From positions 310,001-374,000 of the forward strand of contig NZ_JAUSSG010000004.1 in NCBI RefSeq assembly GCF_030812215.1: a stretch of 64,000 bases of DNA, in the 5' to 3' direction. The translations under genes and the position numbers were made by a program. Source of the stretch: Variovorax boronicumulans (GTDB lineage Bacteria; Pseudomonadota; Gammaproteobacteria; Burkholderiales; Burkholderiaceae_C). The notes under the pieces were generated by a model, which made no database searches, was not told the DNA's origin, and was given only the letters and a program-made list of their open reading frames with translations. This document shows, piece by piece, positions 34,388-43,610 of the stretch. The stretch's first letter is position 1. Every line of letters begins with the position of its first letter.

Positions 34388-35674
34388 ATGCCTACCACTG
34401 ATAAAAACGACATTCTTTTCGAGCGCGCCCGCGCCGTGATCCCTGGCGGCGTGAACTCGCCCGTGCGCGCCTTCAAGGCCGTCGGCGGCACGCCGCGCTT
34501 CATCCAGCGCGCCGAAGGCGCCTATTTCTGGGACGCCAACGGCAAGCGCTACATCGACTACATCGGTTCCTGGGGTCCGATGATCCTCGGCCATGGCCAC
34601 CCCGCCGTGGTCGAGGCCGTGCAGAAGGCCGTGCTCGAAGGCTTCTCGTACGGCGCGCCCACGGAGCGCGAGATCGAACTGGCCGAAGCCATCCTCGCGC
34701 TCGTGCCCTCCATGGAAATGGTGCGGCTCGTGAGCTCGGGCACCGAGGCCGCGATGAGCGCCCTGCGCCTGGCGCGCGGTGCCACCGGCCGCAAGAGCAT
34801 CGTCAAGTTCGAGGGCTGCTACCACGGCCATGCCGACGCGCTGCTCGTGAAGGCCGGCTCCGGCCTCGCCACCTTCGGCAACCCGACCTCGGCCGGCGTG
34901 CCGCCCGAGGTGGTGCAGCACACCATCGTGCTCGAGTACAACAACCTGCAGCAGCTCGAGGAAGCGTTCTCGCTGCACGGCAACGACATCGCCTGCCTGA
35001 TGATCGAGGCCATTGCCGGCAACATGAATTTCGTGCGCGCCACGCCCGAATTCGCCCGGCGCTGCCGCGAGCTCTGCACGCAGCACGGTGCGTTGCTGAT
35101 CTTCGACGAAGTGATGACCGGCTTTCGCGTCGGCCTGCACGGCGCGCAGGGCGTGCTGGGCATCAAGCCCGACCTCACCGTGCTCGGCAAGGTCATCGGC
35201 GGCGGCATGCCGCTTGCGGCCTTCGGCGGTCCGCGCGCCATCATGGAACAGCTCGCGCCGCAGGGTCCGGTCTACCAGGCCGGCACGCTCTCGGGCAACC
35301 CGGTGGCCACGGCCTGCGGACTTGCCACGTTGAAGGAGATTGCCAAGCCCGGTTTCTACGAGGCGCTCGGCAAGAAGACGCGCGCGCTGGTCGATGGCCT
35401 GAAGGCCGCCGCAGCCGCCGAAGGCCAGCCCTTCAACGGCGACAGCGAAGGCGGCATGTTCGGCTTCTTCCTCATGAAGGACCTGCCGCAAAACTATGCC
35501 ACCGTGATGACAACCGACAACGCGAAGTTCAATGCGTTGTTTCATGGTTTGCTCGATCGCGGCGTGTATATTGCCCCCGCGCTTTACGAAGCTGGATTCG
35601 TGAGTGCAGCGCACGGGGAGGACGACATCGCAGCCACCATAGAAGCGGCGCGAGAGATTTTCAGAACGCCTTAG
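34388..35674 (+). CDS. hemL: Glutamate-1-semialdehyde 2,1-aminomutase
   Basis: A 428-residue PLP enzyme that makes 5-aminolevulinate from glutamate-1-semialdehyde in the C5 pathway of tetrapyrrole synthesis. It has [16 protein letters not shown] at the N-terminus, the [18 protein letters not shown] segment, the [11 protein letters not shown] motif and the PLP lysine in [17 protein letters not shown]. Length is that of E. coli HemL (426). The ATG at 34388 (MPTTDKND) fits the family; the upstream frame runs through the repeat element. It is followed by a small outer-membrane-type gene after 3 bp. Confidence 0.97.
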   Translation: MPTTDKNDILFERARAVIPGGVNSPVRAFKAVGGTPRFIQRAEGAYFWDANGKRYIDYIGSWGPMILGHGHPAVVEAVQKAVLEGFSYGAPTEREIELAEAILALVPSMEMVRLVSSGTEAAMSALRLARGATGRKSIVKFEGCYHGHADALLVKAGSGLATFGNPTSAGVPPEVVQHTIVLEYNNLQQLEEAFSLHGNDIACLMIEAIAGNMNFVRATPEFARRCRELCTQHGALLIFDEVMTGFRVGLHGAQGVLGIKPDLTVLGKVIGGGMPLAAFGGPRAIMEQLAPQGPVYQAGTLSGNPVATACGLATLKEIAKPGFYEALGKKTRALVDGLKAAAAAEGQPFNGDSEGGMFGFFLMKDLPQNYATVMTTDNAKFNALFHGLLDRGVYIAPALYEAGFVSAAHGEDDIAATIEAAREIFRTP

Positions 35675-35677
35675 TCC

Positions 35678-36163
35678 ATGAACGCCCTGCGCCTGCTGCC
35701 GGTATCGAGTGTTGCTCTTGCTCTTCTTCTACCCGGCCTGGCGCAAGCGCAGTCCTTCGAGCCGAAGAACATCTGGGTCAACCCGGGTTTCTATTCGGCG
35801 CACTTCGACAGCGGCAGGGGCCTGGAAAACTCCAACTTCGGCCTGGGCTTCGAGTACCCGCTGAACGACACCTACCGCGTCACGGCGGGCACGTTCCACA
35901 ACAGCGACCGCAGGCAGTCGCACTACCTCGGCCTGTACGTGCTGCCCTTCGAGTTCTACGGCGTGAAGTTCGGCGCGGTGGTGGGCGGCTTCGACGGCTA
36001 CCCGAACTATCGCAACGGCAACTGGTTCCCGGCGATCCTTCCGGTGGCAGCCATCGAGGGCAAGAACTGGGGCCTGAACATCGCGTACGTGCCGACGATC
36101 AAGAACCGCCTCTATGGCGCGATCACGTTCCAACTGAAGTACCGGTTCGGCACCCACGAATAA
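35678..36163 (+). CDS. PagP-like outer membrane beta-barrel protein
   Basis: A 161-residue exported protein with a signal peptide of about 24 residues (VALALLLPGLAQA) and a mature part made of alternating strands that ends in an aromatic residue pattern typical of outer membrane barrels (ITFQLKYRF). The order of segments, with GGFDGYPNYRNGNWFPAILPVAAI followed by GLNIAYVPTI, resembles PagP, the lipid A palmitoyltransferase, but the catalytic residues could not be confirmed by eye. It starts 3 bp after hemL and is probably co-transcribed. The function should be treated as uncertain. Confidence 0.55.
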   Translation: MNALRLLPVSSVALALLLPGLAQAQSFEPKNIWVNPGFYSAHFDSGRGLENSNFGLGFEYPLNDTYRVTAGTFHNSDRRQSHYLGLYVLPFEFYGVKFGAVVGGFDGYPNYRNGNWFPAILPVAAIEGKNWGLNIAYVPTIKNRLYGAITFQLKYRFGTHE

Positions 36164-36178
36164 GCGGGCACCGAACCG
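36143..36178. terminator. Stem-loop between convergent PagP-like gene and purH
   Basis: CGGTTCGG at 36143-36150 is inverted at 36171-36178 (CCGAACCG), with a further CCC/GGG pairing inside. It overlaps the end of the PagP-like gene and lies just before the purH stop. No T tract is present, so a terminator role is only possible. Confidence 0.35.
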
Positions 36179-36187
36179 CGCTTCCGT

Positions 36188-37795
36188 TCAATGACGGAAG
36201 TGGCGAACGCCTGACAGCACCATCACGACGCCGCGTTCGTCGGCCGCATCGATCACTTCCTGGTCGCGCATCGAGCCGCCCGGCTGGATCACGCAGCTTG
36301 CGCCCGCATCCACCACCACATCGAGGCCGTCGCGGAACGGGAAGAAGGCGTCGCTCGCCACGGCCGTGTCCTTGAGCGACAGGCCCGCGTGCTCGGCCTT
36401 GATGCTCGCGATGCGGGCCGAGTCGAGGCGGCTCATCTGGCCCGCGCCGACGCCCATCGTCATGCCGTCGGCACAGAACACGATCGCGTTGCTCTTCACG
36501 TACTTCGCGACCTTCCATGCGAACAGCAGGTCCTGCAGTTGCTGCGGCGTGGGCTGCTTCTTGCTGACCACCTTGAGGTCGCTCGCTGCGAGCTCGTGGT
36601 TGTCGGCGGTCTGCATGAGCAGGCCCGAGCCGACGCGCTTCACGTCCATCAGGTTGCGGCCGTTGTCCCAATCGGTGGCGCCGCCCGGCGGCAGCGCGAT
36701 CTCGAGCACGCGCACGTTGAGCTTGGCCTTGGTGGCCTGGAACACCTCGAGCGCCTCGGGCGTGTAGCCCGGTGCCATCAGCACTTCGACGAACTGCTTG
36801 TTGACGGCCTGCGCGGTGGCCAGGTCGACCGGCCGGTTGAACGCGATGATGCCGCCGAAGGCCGAGGTCGGATCGGTCTTGAAGGCCTTGGCGTAGGCCT
36901 CGTTCGCGTCCTTGCCCACGGCCACGCCGCAGGGGTTGGCGTGCTTGACGATCACGCAGGCCGGCACGTCGAAGCTCTTGACGCATTCCCACGCGGCATC
37001 TGCGTCGGCAATGTTGTTGTAGCTGAGCTCCTTGCCCTGCAGCTGCTTGGCGGACACCAGCGAGCCGGGCGCCGGATACAGGTCGCGGTAGAACGCGGCC
37101 TGCTGGTGCGGGTTCTCGCCGTAGCGCAGGTCCTGCACCTTCACGAAGCGGCCATTGCTTTGCGCGGGGAAGAGCGAGCGCGTCGGTGCGGGCTGGCCGA
37201 TGCTGGCGTCGAAGTCGATGGCCGAGAGGTAGTCGCTGATCGCGCCGTCGTAGTCGGCGATGCGGTTGAACGCCGCCACCGAGAACGCGAACTTGGTCTT
37301 GTCGCTGAGCTTGCCGTCGGCCTTGAGCTCGGCGAGCGCCACGGGGTACTGCGCCGCATCGGTGAGCACGCCCACGTCTTTCCAGTTCTTGGCCGCGCTG
37401 CGCACCATGGCCGGGCCGCCGATGTCGATGTTCTCGATCGCGTCTTCCAGCGTGCAGCCGGGCTTGGCCACGGTCGACTCGAACGGATAGAGGTTGACGA
37501 TCAAGAGGTCGATGGTGTCGATGCCGTGTTCCTTGATCGCCGCCACGTGCGCGGGCAGGTCGCGCCGCGCGAGCAGGCCACCGTGGATCTTGGGATGCAG
37601 CGTCTTCACGCGGCCATCGAGCATTTCGGGAAAGCCGGTGTGGTCGGCGACTTCGGTCACCGGCAGGCCTGCATCGGCCAAGAGCTTGGCGGTGCCGCCG
37701 GTGGACAGCAGCTTGATGCCCAGCGCGTGCAGCGCCTGGGCGAATTCGAGGATGCCGGTCTTGTCGGAAACGGAGATGAGTGCGGTCTGAGCCAT
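36188..37795 (-). CDS. purH: Bifunctional AICAR formyltransferase / IMP cyclohydrolase
   Basis: A 535-residue enzyme that performs the last two steps of IMP synthesis. The N-terminal cyclohydrolase (MGS-fold) part reads [18 protein letters not shown] and [15 protein letters not shown], with [19 protein letters not shown]. The C-terminal formyltransferase part has [14 protein letters not shown] and, near the end, the [15 protein letters not shown] segment. The ATG at 37795 is the family start. The gene lies 15 bp after fis on the same strand and forms a dusB-fis-purH transcript. Convergent with the PagP-like gene. Confidence 0.97.
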   Translation of the reverse strand: MAQTALISVSDKTGILEFAQALHALGIKLLSTGGTAKLLADAGLPVTEVADHTGFPEMLDGRVKTLHPKIHGGLLARRDLPAHVAAIKEHGIDTIDLLIVNLYPFESTVAKPGCTLEDAIENIDIGGPAMVRSAAKNWKDVGVLTDAAQYPVALAELKADGKLSDKTKFAFSVAAFNRIADYDGAISDYLSAIDFDASIGQPAPTRSLFPAQSNGRFVKVQDLRYGENPHQQAAFYRDLYPAPGSLVSAKQLQGKELSYNNIADADAAWECVKSFDVPACVIVKHANPCGVAVGKDANEAYAKAFKTDPTSAFGGIIAFNRPVDLATAQAVNKQFVEVLMAPGYTPEALEVFQATKAKLNVRVLEIALPPGGATDWDNGRNLMDVKRVGSGLLMQTADNHELAASDLKVVSKKQPTPQQLQDLLFAWKVAKYVKSNAIVFCADGMTMGVGAGQMSRLDSARIASIKAEHAGLSLKDTAVASDAFFPFRDGLDVVVDAGASCVIQPGGSMRDQEVIDAADERGVVMVLSGVRHFRH

Positions 37796-37810
37796 GGGTA
37801 TGCCGTGAAG

Positions 37811-38047
37811 TTATTTCAAAAGTTTGTGCTCGACCAATTTCTTGCGGAGCGTGTTTCGGTTCAACCCGAGCCATTGCGCGGCCTTCGACTGGTTGCCTTC
37901 GGCGCGCGTCATCACGACGTCGAGCAGCGGCTTCTCGACCACGCGCACGAGCATCTCGTACATGCCGTCGGGTTCGGTGCCGCGCAGGTCGCGAAAGTAG
38001 CTGTCCAGACTGGTGCGCACGCAGTCCTCGATGTGTTTCTTGCTCAT
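37811..38047 (-). CDS. fis: Fis family DNA-binding protein
   Basis: A 78-residue protein with the Fis C-terminal helix-turn-helix: VVMTRAEGNQSKAAQWLGLNRNTLRKKLVEHKLL. It is a nucleoid-associated factor that bends DNA and acts on many promoters. The N-terminal arm is shorter than in E. coli Fis (98 residues), as is usual in Betaproteobacteria. The start is the ATG at 38047 (MSKKHIEDC). dusB ends 19 bp before it, as in E. coli dusB-fis, and purH follows by 15 bp. Confidence 0.95.
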   Translation of the reverse strand: MSKKHIEDCVRTSLDSYFRDLRGTEPDGMYEMLVRVVEKPLLDVVMTRAEGNQSKAAQWLGLNRNTLRKKLVEHKLLK

Positions 38048-38066
38048 TGCTTCTTCTCTTCTTCTC

Positions 38067-39125
38067 TCAATCGACGGCGCAGGCCGCCTCCTCTTCACCG
38101 GACAGTTCTTCGGCCGCCTGGTGCTCGGGCATGCGGTCCATGCGGTCCGCAAGCCCGTCGAAATAGTCGCCGACCGCGCGCAGCTGCTCCGCGCAGTCCT
38201 CGATGGTGTTCATCCGGCCGCGAAACGCTTCGCCGTCGGGGAGCGTGCGCACATACCAGCCGATGTGCTTGCGCGCGGTGCGCACGCCGCTGAAATCGCC
38301 GTAGAGCGCGTAGTGCTCCACCAGGTGGTCGAGCAGCAGGCGGCGCACCTCGGCGACCAGCGGCGGCGCGCGGTGCGTGCCGGTGTCCAGGAAGTGCGAT
38401 ATCTCGCGAAAGATCCAGGGCCGGCCCTGCGCCGCGCGGCCGATCATCACGGCATCGGCGCCGGTGGCCGCGAGCACGTCGCGTGCCTTCTCGGGCGAGG
38501 TGATGTCGCCGTTGGCCACCACCGGCACGCGCACCGCGGCCTTCACTGCGGCGATGGTGTCGTACTCGGCGTGGCCCTTGTAGCCTTGCTCGCGCGTGCG
38601 GCCGTGCACGGTGAGCATCTGCACGCCGGCGGATTCGAAATCGCGCGCGAGCTTCACCGCGTTGCGGTTGTCTTCGCTCCAGCCGGTGCGCATCTTGAGC
38701 GTGACCGGCACGTTGTAGGGCTGCGCCGCATCGACCACGGCCTGCACGATCTCCAGCGCCAGCGGCTCGTCGCGCATCAGCGCGGAACCCGCCCACTTGT
38801 TGCAGACCTTCTTGGCCGGGCAGCCCATGTTGATGTCGATGATCTGCGCGCCGCGCTCGATGTTGTAGACCGTGGCCTCGGCCATCATGGCCGCATCGGT
38901 GCCGGCGATCTGCACCGCGATGGGGCCCGGCTCGCCGTCGTGATTGGCGCGGCGCGACGTCTTGAGCGTGCCCCAGAGTTCCTTGCGCGAGGTGACCATC
39001 TCGCTGACCGCATAGCCCGCGCCGAGTTCGCGGCACAGCATGCGGAAGGGCCGGTCCGTCACGCCGGCCATGGGCGCGACGAACAGGCGGTTTTCCAGCG
39101 TGTGGGTGCCGATCTGCAAGGTCAT
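38067..39125 (-). CDS. dusB: tRNA-dihydrouridine synthase B
   Basis: A 352-residue FMN enzyme that reduces uridines in the D loop of tRNA. It shows the TIM-barrel start LFVAPMAGVTDRPFR, the catalytic cysteine in NMGCPAKKVCNKWAGSAL, LTVHGRTREQGYKGHAEY and VVANGDI followed by ADAVMIGRAAQGRPW. The start is the ATG at 39125 (MTLQIGTHTLENR); the frame is open upstream but has no family sequence. The gene is the first of the dusB-fis-purH operon. Divergent from the YqaA-like gene. Confidence 0.96.
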   Translation of the reverse strand: MTLQIGTHTLENRLFVAPMAGVTDRPFRMLCRELGAGYAVSEMVTSRKELWGTLKTSRRANHDGEPGPIAVQIAGTDAAMMAEATVYNIERGAQIIDINMGCPAKKVCNKWAGSALMRDEPLALEIVQAVVDAAQPYNVPVTLKMRTGWSEDNRNAVKLARDFESAGVQMLTVHGRTREQGYKGHAEYDTIAAVKAAVRVPVVANGDITSPEKARDVLAATGADAVMIGRAAQGRPWIFREISHFLDTGTHRAPPLVAEVRRLLLDHLVEHYALYGDFSGVRTARKHIGWYVRTLPDGEAFRGRMNTIEDCAEQLRAVGDYFDGLADRMDRMPEHQAAEELSGEEEAACAVD

Positions 39126-39311
39126 GGAAAAGGAGGCGGTGCGCGTTCGGCTGCTGAAAAATGAGGCACGATTGTAAACACCTGCGATTTCAGCGACTGA
39201 AACGATTTGCGCTTGCGGGACAGGCGTAAACACCAATGCTTCGCGGGGCTTTCTCCCACGCGGATGCGACGTGAGCGCTGCCTATACTCCGCCACCTTTT
39301 CGCCCGACCTC

Positions 39312-39782
39312 ATGCAAGCCTGGCTCGACTCCCTCATGGCGCTTCTGGCGCTGCCGCAATACGGCCTCTCGACGCTCTTCGTCGCTGCCTTCGTCTCGGC
39401 CACGCTCCTGCCCGTGGGCTCGGAGCCTTTTCTTTTCGGCTTGCTGAAGCTCAACCCGGACATGTTCTGGCCGGCCATCGCGGTGGCGACCATCGGCAAC
39501 ACGCTGGGCGGCGCGGTCGACTGGTGGATGGGCTACGGCGCGCACAAGGTCGCTGACAAATACTCGCACTCGAAACACCACGTGCGCGTGCTCGGCTGGC
39601 TCGAGAGGCTGGGGCCGAAAGCGTGCCTCTTGAGCTGGCTGCCGCTGGTGGGCGATCCGCTGTGCGCGGTCGCGGGCTGGCTCAAGTTGCCGTTCTGGCC
39701 ATGCCTCGGCTACATGGCCATCGGGAAGTTCCTGCGCTACGTCACGATGACGGTCGCGCTGCTGTACGTCTTCCCGTCCTGA
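39312..39782 (+). CDS. YqaA family membrane protein
   Basis: A 156-residue inner-membrane protein of the YqaA branch of the DedA/SNARE-associated superfamily. Hydrophobic segments surround the family features LFVAAFVSATLLPVGSEPFLFG, NTLGGAVDWWMGYG and SWLPLVGDPLCAVAGWLKLPF. DedA-type proteins include lipid flippases or transporters, but the role of YqaA is unknown. The ATG at 39312 (MQAWLDSLMALL) is preferred over an upstream open frame that has no membrane character. It converges on the glutathione transferase gene with only 7 bp between stops. Confidence 0.88.
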   Translation: MQAWLDSLMALLALPQYGLSTLFVAAFVSATLLPVGSEPFLFGLLKLNPDMFWPAIAVATIGNTLGGAVDWWMGYGAHKVADKYSHSKHHVRVLGWLERLGPKACLLSWLPLVGDPLCAVAGWLKLPFWPCLGYMAIGKFLRYVTMTVALLYVFPS

Positions 39783-39789
39783 CGAAATC

Positions 39790-40464
39790 TCAGCTCAACA
39801 AGCCGTAGGGACCGCCGCGCTCCAGCGCGCGCTTGTAGGCCGGACGCGCATGGATGCGCTCCAGGTACGCCATGAGCTTCGGCCGCTTCGCATCGAGACC
39901 GCCGCGCGCCTGCGCGGCTTCGACCACGAAGCTCATCTGGATGTCGGCGCCGCTGAATTCATTGCCGGCGAACCACTCGCTCTTGCCGAGTTCGGACTCC
40001 ATGTAGTTCAGGTGGCTCGCGATGTTCGGGTTGATGAACGCCCCCTTGGTCTTGGCCGCGATGGCCTTGGCGATGGGCTTCGCGAAAAAGGGCATCTTCG
40101 TCGTCTCGATGCGGTCGAAGATCAGCTTGAGCAGAAGCGGCGACATCGCCGTGCCTTCGGCGAAATGCATCCAGTAGCGATAGCGCAACGCCTCCGGCGT
40201 GCCGGCGGCGGGCGCGAGGCGGCCGTGGCCGTAGCGCTCGATCACCGTCTCGATGATCGCGCCCGACTCCGCGAGCGTGAGGCCGTCGTCGGTCGTCACC
40301 ACCGGCGACTTGCCAAGCGGGTGAATGGCTTTGAGCGAAGCGGGCGCCAACATGGTTTGCGCATCGCGCTGGTAGTGAACGATCTCGTACGGCAGTTCGA
40401 GCTCTTCGAGCAGCCAGAGCACGCGCTGCGAGCGCGAATTGTTGAGATGGTGAACGGTGAGCAT
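39790..40464 (-). CDS. Glutathione S-transferase family protein
   Basis: A 224-residue glutathione transferase. The thioredoxin-like N-terminal domain is TVHHLNNSRSQRVLWLLEELELPYE, with the glutathione-binding loop KSPVV and the following TLAESGAIIETVIERYG. The all-helical C-terminal domain has FSGADIQMSFVVEA (the conserved capping motif) and the end KRALERGGPYGLL. The opening serine or asparagine near residue 8-9 is the likely activator of glutathione. Substrate is unknown. The start at 40464 is the ATG of MLTVHHLNNS. Confidence 0.92.
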   Translation of the reverse strand: MLTVHHLNNSRSQRVLWLLEELELPYEIVHYQRDAQTMLAPASLKAIHPLGKSPVVTTDDGLTLAESGAIIETVIERYGHGRLAPAAGTPEALRYRYWMHFAEGTAMSPLLLKLIFDRIETTKMPFFAKPIAKAIAAKTKGAFINPNIASHLNYMESELGKSEWFAGNEFSGADIQMSFVVEAAQARGGLDAKRPKLMAYLERIHARPAYKRALERGGPYGLLS

Positions 40465-40596
40465 GGCGGCGGACCTTGTGGAGAAATCGGGGCGCGCGCA
40501 GTCTACCCAACAGCGGCGGCCACGGGGCTTTGACACCCACCGATACAGCGCGCCCGCCTACGGCGAACCGGATGGCCGCTTCCTACACTCATCCGG

Positions 40597-41589
40597 ATGA
40601 AAAACTCCCTGCAGAAGTCCTGGCCTTGGAAGCCCCTCGCAGCCGGCCTCTGGCTCGGCGCCCTGGCTTCGTACACGTGGGCGCTGCAACCCGAGGAAAT
40701 TTTTCGCAAGGCATCGCCCGCGGTCTGGACCGTCAAGGGCGACCAGGGCAACAACAAGACCAGCGTCGGCAGCGCGGTCGCCGTGACGCCGGCGGCATTG
40801 GCCACGGCCTGCCACGTGGTGAACGGCGCCATGTCCGCCACCGTGACCCAGGGCCAGACCACCATCAAGATCAAGAGCATCCTGCGCGACCCCGATCCGT
40901 CGCGCGACCTCTGCGTGCTCATGACGGAAACCCCGCTGCAGTTGCCCGCCGTGCAGATCGCGCCGGTCGAAGGCTTGCGCGTCGGCCAGCGCGTGTTCGC
41001 CATCGGCAGCCCGCACGGGCTTGAGCTCACGCTGAGCGAAGGCCTCATCTCCGCCTTGCGGCCCCGCTCGCAAGGCCAGTTGCCGATCATCCAGACCTCC
41101 GCGCCGGTGTCCTCCGGCTCGAGCGGCGGCGGGCTGTTCGATGAAGAAGGCCGGCTCGTCGGCGTCACCGACAGCGTGGCGCCCGGCGGCGCGAACCTCG
41201 GCTTCGCCTATCCGGCGCAGTGGGTGATGGAACTGCCCCAGCGCGTGATCGCGGAAATGACGAAGTGGCGCGAGTTGCTGAAGAACGTCGGCGTGGTGCT
41301 CGGCCCCGACGGAGAACCCACGCCTTCAGGCCATGCCGACCTGGCCGACGAAGCCCGCCTGCCGGTCGTCGGCGCCGACCCCGCGCAGATCCGCGTTGCG
41401 TATCGCCAGTTCCTGCTGCAGGCGCGACCGCGAGCGTTCCTGATCACGAGCGACAACAAGTTCGGCACCGCCACCAATTCGGCTGCGTTGACCGAGCATC
41501 TGAGGGGCTGCGCGGAACGCAAGGTGGTGTGTGCCGCCTATGCGGTGGACAACACGGTGGTGTGGGGCAAGCAGCAGGCTGCGAAGTAG
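40597..41589 (+). CDS. Trypsin-like serine protease
   Basis: A 330-residue exported serine protease related to the HtrA protease domain. An N-terminal hydrophobic segment (WKPLAAGLWLGALASYTWA) acts as a signal peptide or anchor. The triad is His73 in ATACHVV, Asp104 in SRDLCVL and Ser176 in SSGSSGGGLFD. The catalytic domain ends near residue 225 and no PDZ domain follows; instead there is a C-terminal region of about 100 residues of unknown fold. The protease is probably periplasmic. It stands alone, divergent from the glutathione transferase gene. Confidence 0.85.
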   Translation: MKNSLQKSWPWKPLAAGLWLGALASYTWALQPEEIFRKASPAVWTVKGDQGNNKTSVGSAVAVTPAALATACHVVNGAMSATVTQGQTTIKIKSILRDPDPSRDLCVLMTETPLQLPAVQIAPVEGLRVGQRVFAIGSPHGLELTLSEGLISALRPRSQGQLPIIQTSAPVSSGSSGGGLFDEEGRLVGVTDSVAPGGANLGFAYPAQWVMELPQRVIAEMTKWRELLKNVGVVLGPDGEPTPSGHADLADEARLPVVGADPAQIRVAYRQFLLQARPRAFLITSDNKFGTATNSAALTEHLRGCAERKVVCAAYAVDNTVVWGKQQAAK

Positions 41590-41595
41590 GCGGGC

Positions 41596-41781
41596 TTACT
41601 TCACCCCTGCCTTGCGGAGTTCATCTGCGGTGATGCGAACCAGCTTCTGACCGCGCTGCACAACGATGGCGGTGTTCGTGCGCACGGCAGCCTCGCGTGC
41701 TGCCCGCGCGGCCCGCTGAATCGCAATCAGGGATGCCGGCAGATCCTTGTCCTTCGCTTGGCTGAGCTGGTCGCGCGTCAT
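41596..41781 (-). CDS. Small putative antitoxin paired with the zeta-like protein
   Basis: A 61-residue protein beginning MTRDQLSQAKDKDLP. A helix rich in Ala and Arg (IAIQRAARAAREAAVRT) is followed by a short strand IVVQRGQKLVRI and a final helix. It has no named domain. Its ATG overlaps the stop of the zeta-like gene (ATGA), so the two are translated together. A second ATG at 41796 lies inside the zeta gene. The size, charge and coupling fit an antitoxin, though here it is downstream of the toxin, the reverse of the common order. The pairing as an antitoxin is inference. Confidence 0.65.
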   Translation of the reverse strand: MTRDQLSQAKDKDLPASLIAIQRAARAAREAAVRTNTAIVVQRGQKLVRITADELRKAGVK

Positions 41782-42299
41782 CGTGCTTCTTTCCATTCGA
41801 TAAGAGCCGGGACATCTCCGGCACTGTCATAGAGAGCCCAGGCATCTACCTCCGTGCGATAGCGCCAGTCGAAATTCTGCCGTCCTGTCTGAAAGCGGCG
41901 GCGAATCACGTCCTCGGGAATGTGATGCCCGCCCTGCCTGACACGTTCGGCCACGCGCGCAACGGCCAATTCTGCAGTTGGTAGCGCCAGAAAGAAGAGA
42001 CTGACGTGATAACCCGACTCCCGCCATGCGCGGATGTGGCGCAGATAGCCAAGCCCCGACAGCGTTGTCTCGAACGCAAAATTTTCCCTGCGACCGACGC
42101 AACCCGCAATCTCCTCCAGCATCAACCGCCCCGCCTTGATGGCTTGGGCTTCGGGTGCAAAAGGAGAAAGACCGGCCGCGATCAGATCGGCGTTGATGAA
42201 TCGCGGGCATTGCGCCTCTTCCGGCAGGAAGGCGCGGGCGAAAGTGGTTTTGCCCGCACCGTTCGGTCCCGCAATGATGACGATCTTGGGATGGCTCAT
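41778..42299 (-). CDS. Zeta toxin family P-loop kinase-like protein
   Basis: A 173-residue P-loop protein: Walker A GPNGAGKTTFARAFL (Lys17), then INADLIAAGLSPF, FETTLSGLGYLRHI and a long LID-like region with arginines (RRRFQTGRQNFDWRY). The zeta family phosphorylates UDP-N-acetylglucosamine or related targets and stops cell growth; many chromosomal members are small and of unsettled target. The start is the ATG at 42299; a TTG one codon earlier is also open. It is followed by a 61-residue gene with a four-base overlap. A toxin-antitoxin module is likely, but a metabolic kinase cannot be ruled out. Confidence 0.8.
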   Translation of the reverse strand: MSHPKIVIIAGPNGAGKTTFARAFLPEEAQCPRFINADLIAAGLSPFAPEAQAIKAGRLMLEEIAGCVGRRENFAFETTLSGLGYLRHIRAWRESGYHVSLFFLALPTAELAVARVAERVRQGGHHIPEDVIRRRFQTGRQNFDWRYRTEVDAWALYDSAGDVPALIEWKEAR

Positions 42300-42318
42300 C
42301 AAAACGGGACTTACGTGC

Positions 42319-43410
42319 TCACGAGCTGAACAGGAAGTTCATCACGTCGCCATCCTTCACGACGTATTCCTTGCCTTCCGACCGCATCTTCCCCGCGTCC
42401 TTCGCGCCCTGCTCGCCCTTGAAGGCGATGTAGTCGTCGAACGCGATGGTCTGGGCGCGGATGTAGCCCTTCTCGAAATCGCCGTGGATCACGCCGGCGG
42501 CCTGCGGGCCGGTGTCGCCGATGTGGATGGTCCAGGCGCGCACTTCCTTCACGCCAGCGGTGAAGTACGTCTGCAGGCCCAGCAGCTTGAAGGCCGCGCG
42601 GATCAGGCGATTCAGGCCCGGCTCGTCCTGGCCGATTTCGGCGAGGAACATCTTCTTGTCCTCGTCGTCCATCTCGGCGAGGTCGGCTTCGATCTTGGCG
42701 CAGATGGCGACCACGGGCGCGCCCTGCTTGGCCGCGTATTCGCGCAGGCGGTCGAGGTACGGGTTGTTCTCGAAGCCGTCTTCGGCCACGTTGCCCACGA
42801 ACATCGCCGGCTTGGCGGTGATGAGCGTGAAGCTCTTGACCAGCGGCTGCTCTTCCTTGGTGAACTCGAGCGCGCGCACCGGGATGTTTTCATTCAGCGC
42901 GGCCTGGCAGCGTTCGAGCAGGCCGACGAGCTTCTGCGCGTCCTTGTCGCCCGAGCGCGCCACCTTGGTGTGGCGGTGCAGCGCCTTCTCGACCGTGGCC
43001 AGGTCGGCCAGGCAAAGCTCGGTCTGGATCACTTCGATGTCGGAGATCGGGTCGACCTTGCCGGCCACGTGGATCACGTTCTCGTCGTCGAAGCAGCGCA
43101 CCACGTTCACGGTGGCGTCGGTTTCGCGGATGTGCGCGAGGAACTTGTTGCCCAGGCCCTCGCCGGTGCTGGCGCCGGCCACCAGGCCGGCGATGTCGAC
43201 GAACTCGACGATGGCGGGCACCACGCGCTCGGGATTCACGATCGCGCTCAGCTGGTCGAGCCGCGGATCGGGCACTTCCACCACGCCCACATTGGGCTCG
43301 ATGGTGCAGAACGGATAGTTTTCCGCTGCGATGCCGGCCTTGGTCAACGCATTGAAAAGAGTGGATTTACCGACGTTGGGCAGGCCGACGATGCCGCATT
43401 GCAAACTCAT
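42319..43410 (-). CDS. ychF: Ribosome-associated GTPase/ATPase YchF
   Basis: A 363-residue Obg-like GTPase (OLA1 family) that prefers ATP. The G domain has [16 protein letters not shown] (G1), [17 protein letters not shown] with the DxAG of G3 (VDIAGLV), and the late TGS domain of YchF ([18 protein letters not shown] and the end [18 protein letters not shown]). It binds ribosomes and modulates stress response. The ATG at 43410 ([12 protein letters not shown]) is the canonical start; the longer frame carries no domain. It lies divergent from the ribose operon, next to its operators. Confidence 0.97.
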   Translation of the reverse strand: MSLQCGIVGLPNVGKSTLFNALTKAGIAAENYPFCTIEPNVGVVEVPDPRLDQLSAIVNPERVVPAIVEFVDIAGLVAGASTGEGLGNKFLAHIRETDATVNVVRCFDDENVIHVAGKVDPISDIEVIQTELCLADLATVEKALHRHTKVARSGDKDAQKLVGLLERCQAALNENIPVRALEFTKEEQPLVKSFTLITAKPAMFVGNVAEDGFENNPYLDRLREYAAKQGAPVVAICAKIEADLAEMDDEDKKMFLAEIGQDEPGLNRLIRAAFKLLGLQTYFTAGVKEVRAWTIHIGDTGPQAAGVIHGDFEKGYIRAQTIAFDDYIAFKGEQGAKDAGKMRSEGKEYVVKDGDVMNFLFSS

Positions 43411-43521
43411 GGGAGGTCCTCTTGGGTAACCGGGCATTTTAGGCGACCATGGTTTCGTGCCCATCCCGCAGGTCTTCGCTCCCTCTTCCATCGCCTCGAG
43501 GCTCAGGGTTAAACCCGATTA

Positions 43522-43557
43522 GCAAACGTTTGCGCAAACGTTTTCGTTCGGTAATAT
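43522..43557 (+). promoter_or_regulatory. rbs promoter with two abutting LacI/PurR-type operators
   Basis: GCAAACGTTTGC (43522-43533, a perfect palindrome) is followed at once by GCAAACGTTTTC (43534-43545). Both match the PurR/RbsR-type operator. A -35 box TTTGCG (43529-43534) and -10 box TAATAT (43552-43557) are 17 bp apart, so the operators cover the -35 and spacer: repressor binding would block RNA polymerase. RbsR (47305-48402) is the expected binder. Confidence 0.85.
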
Positions 43558-43610
43558 CGGAGCCCCCGGCAGAGACCGGCGTACCGCTCAACCACCTCAG
43601 GAGACACACC

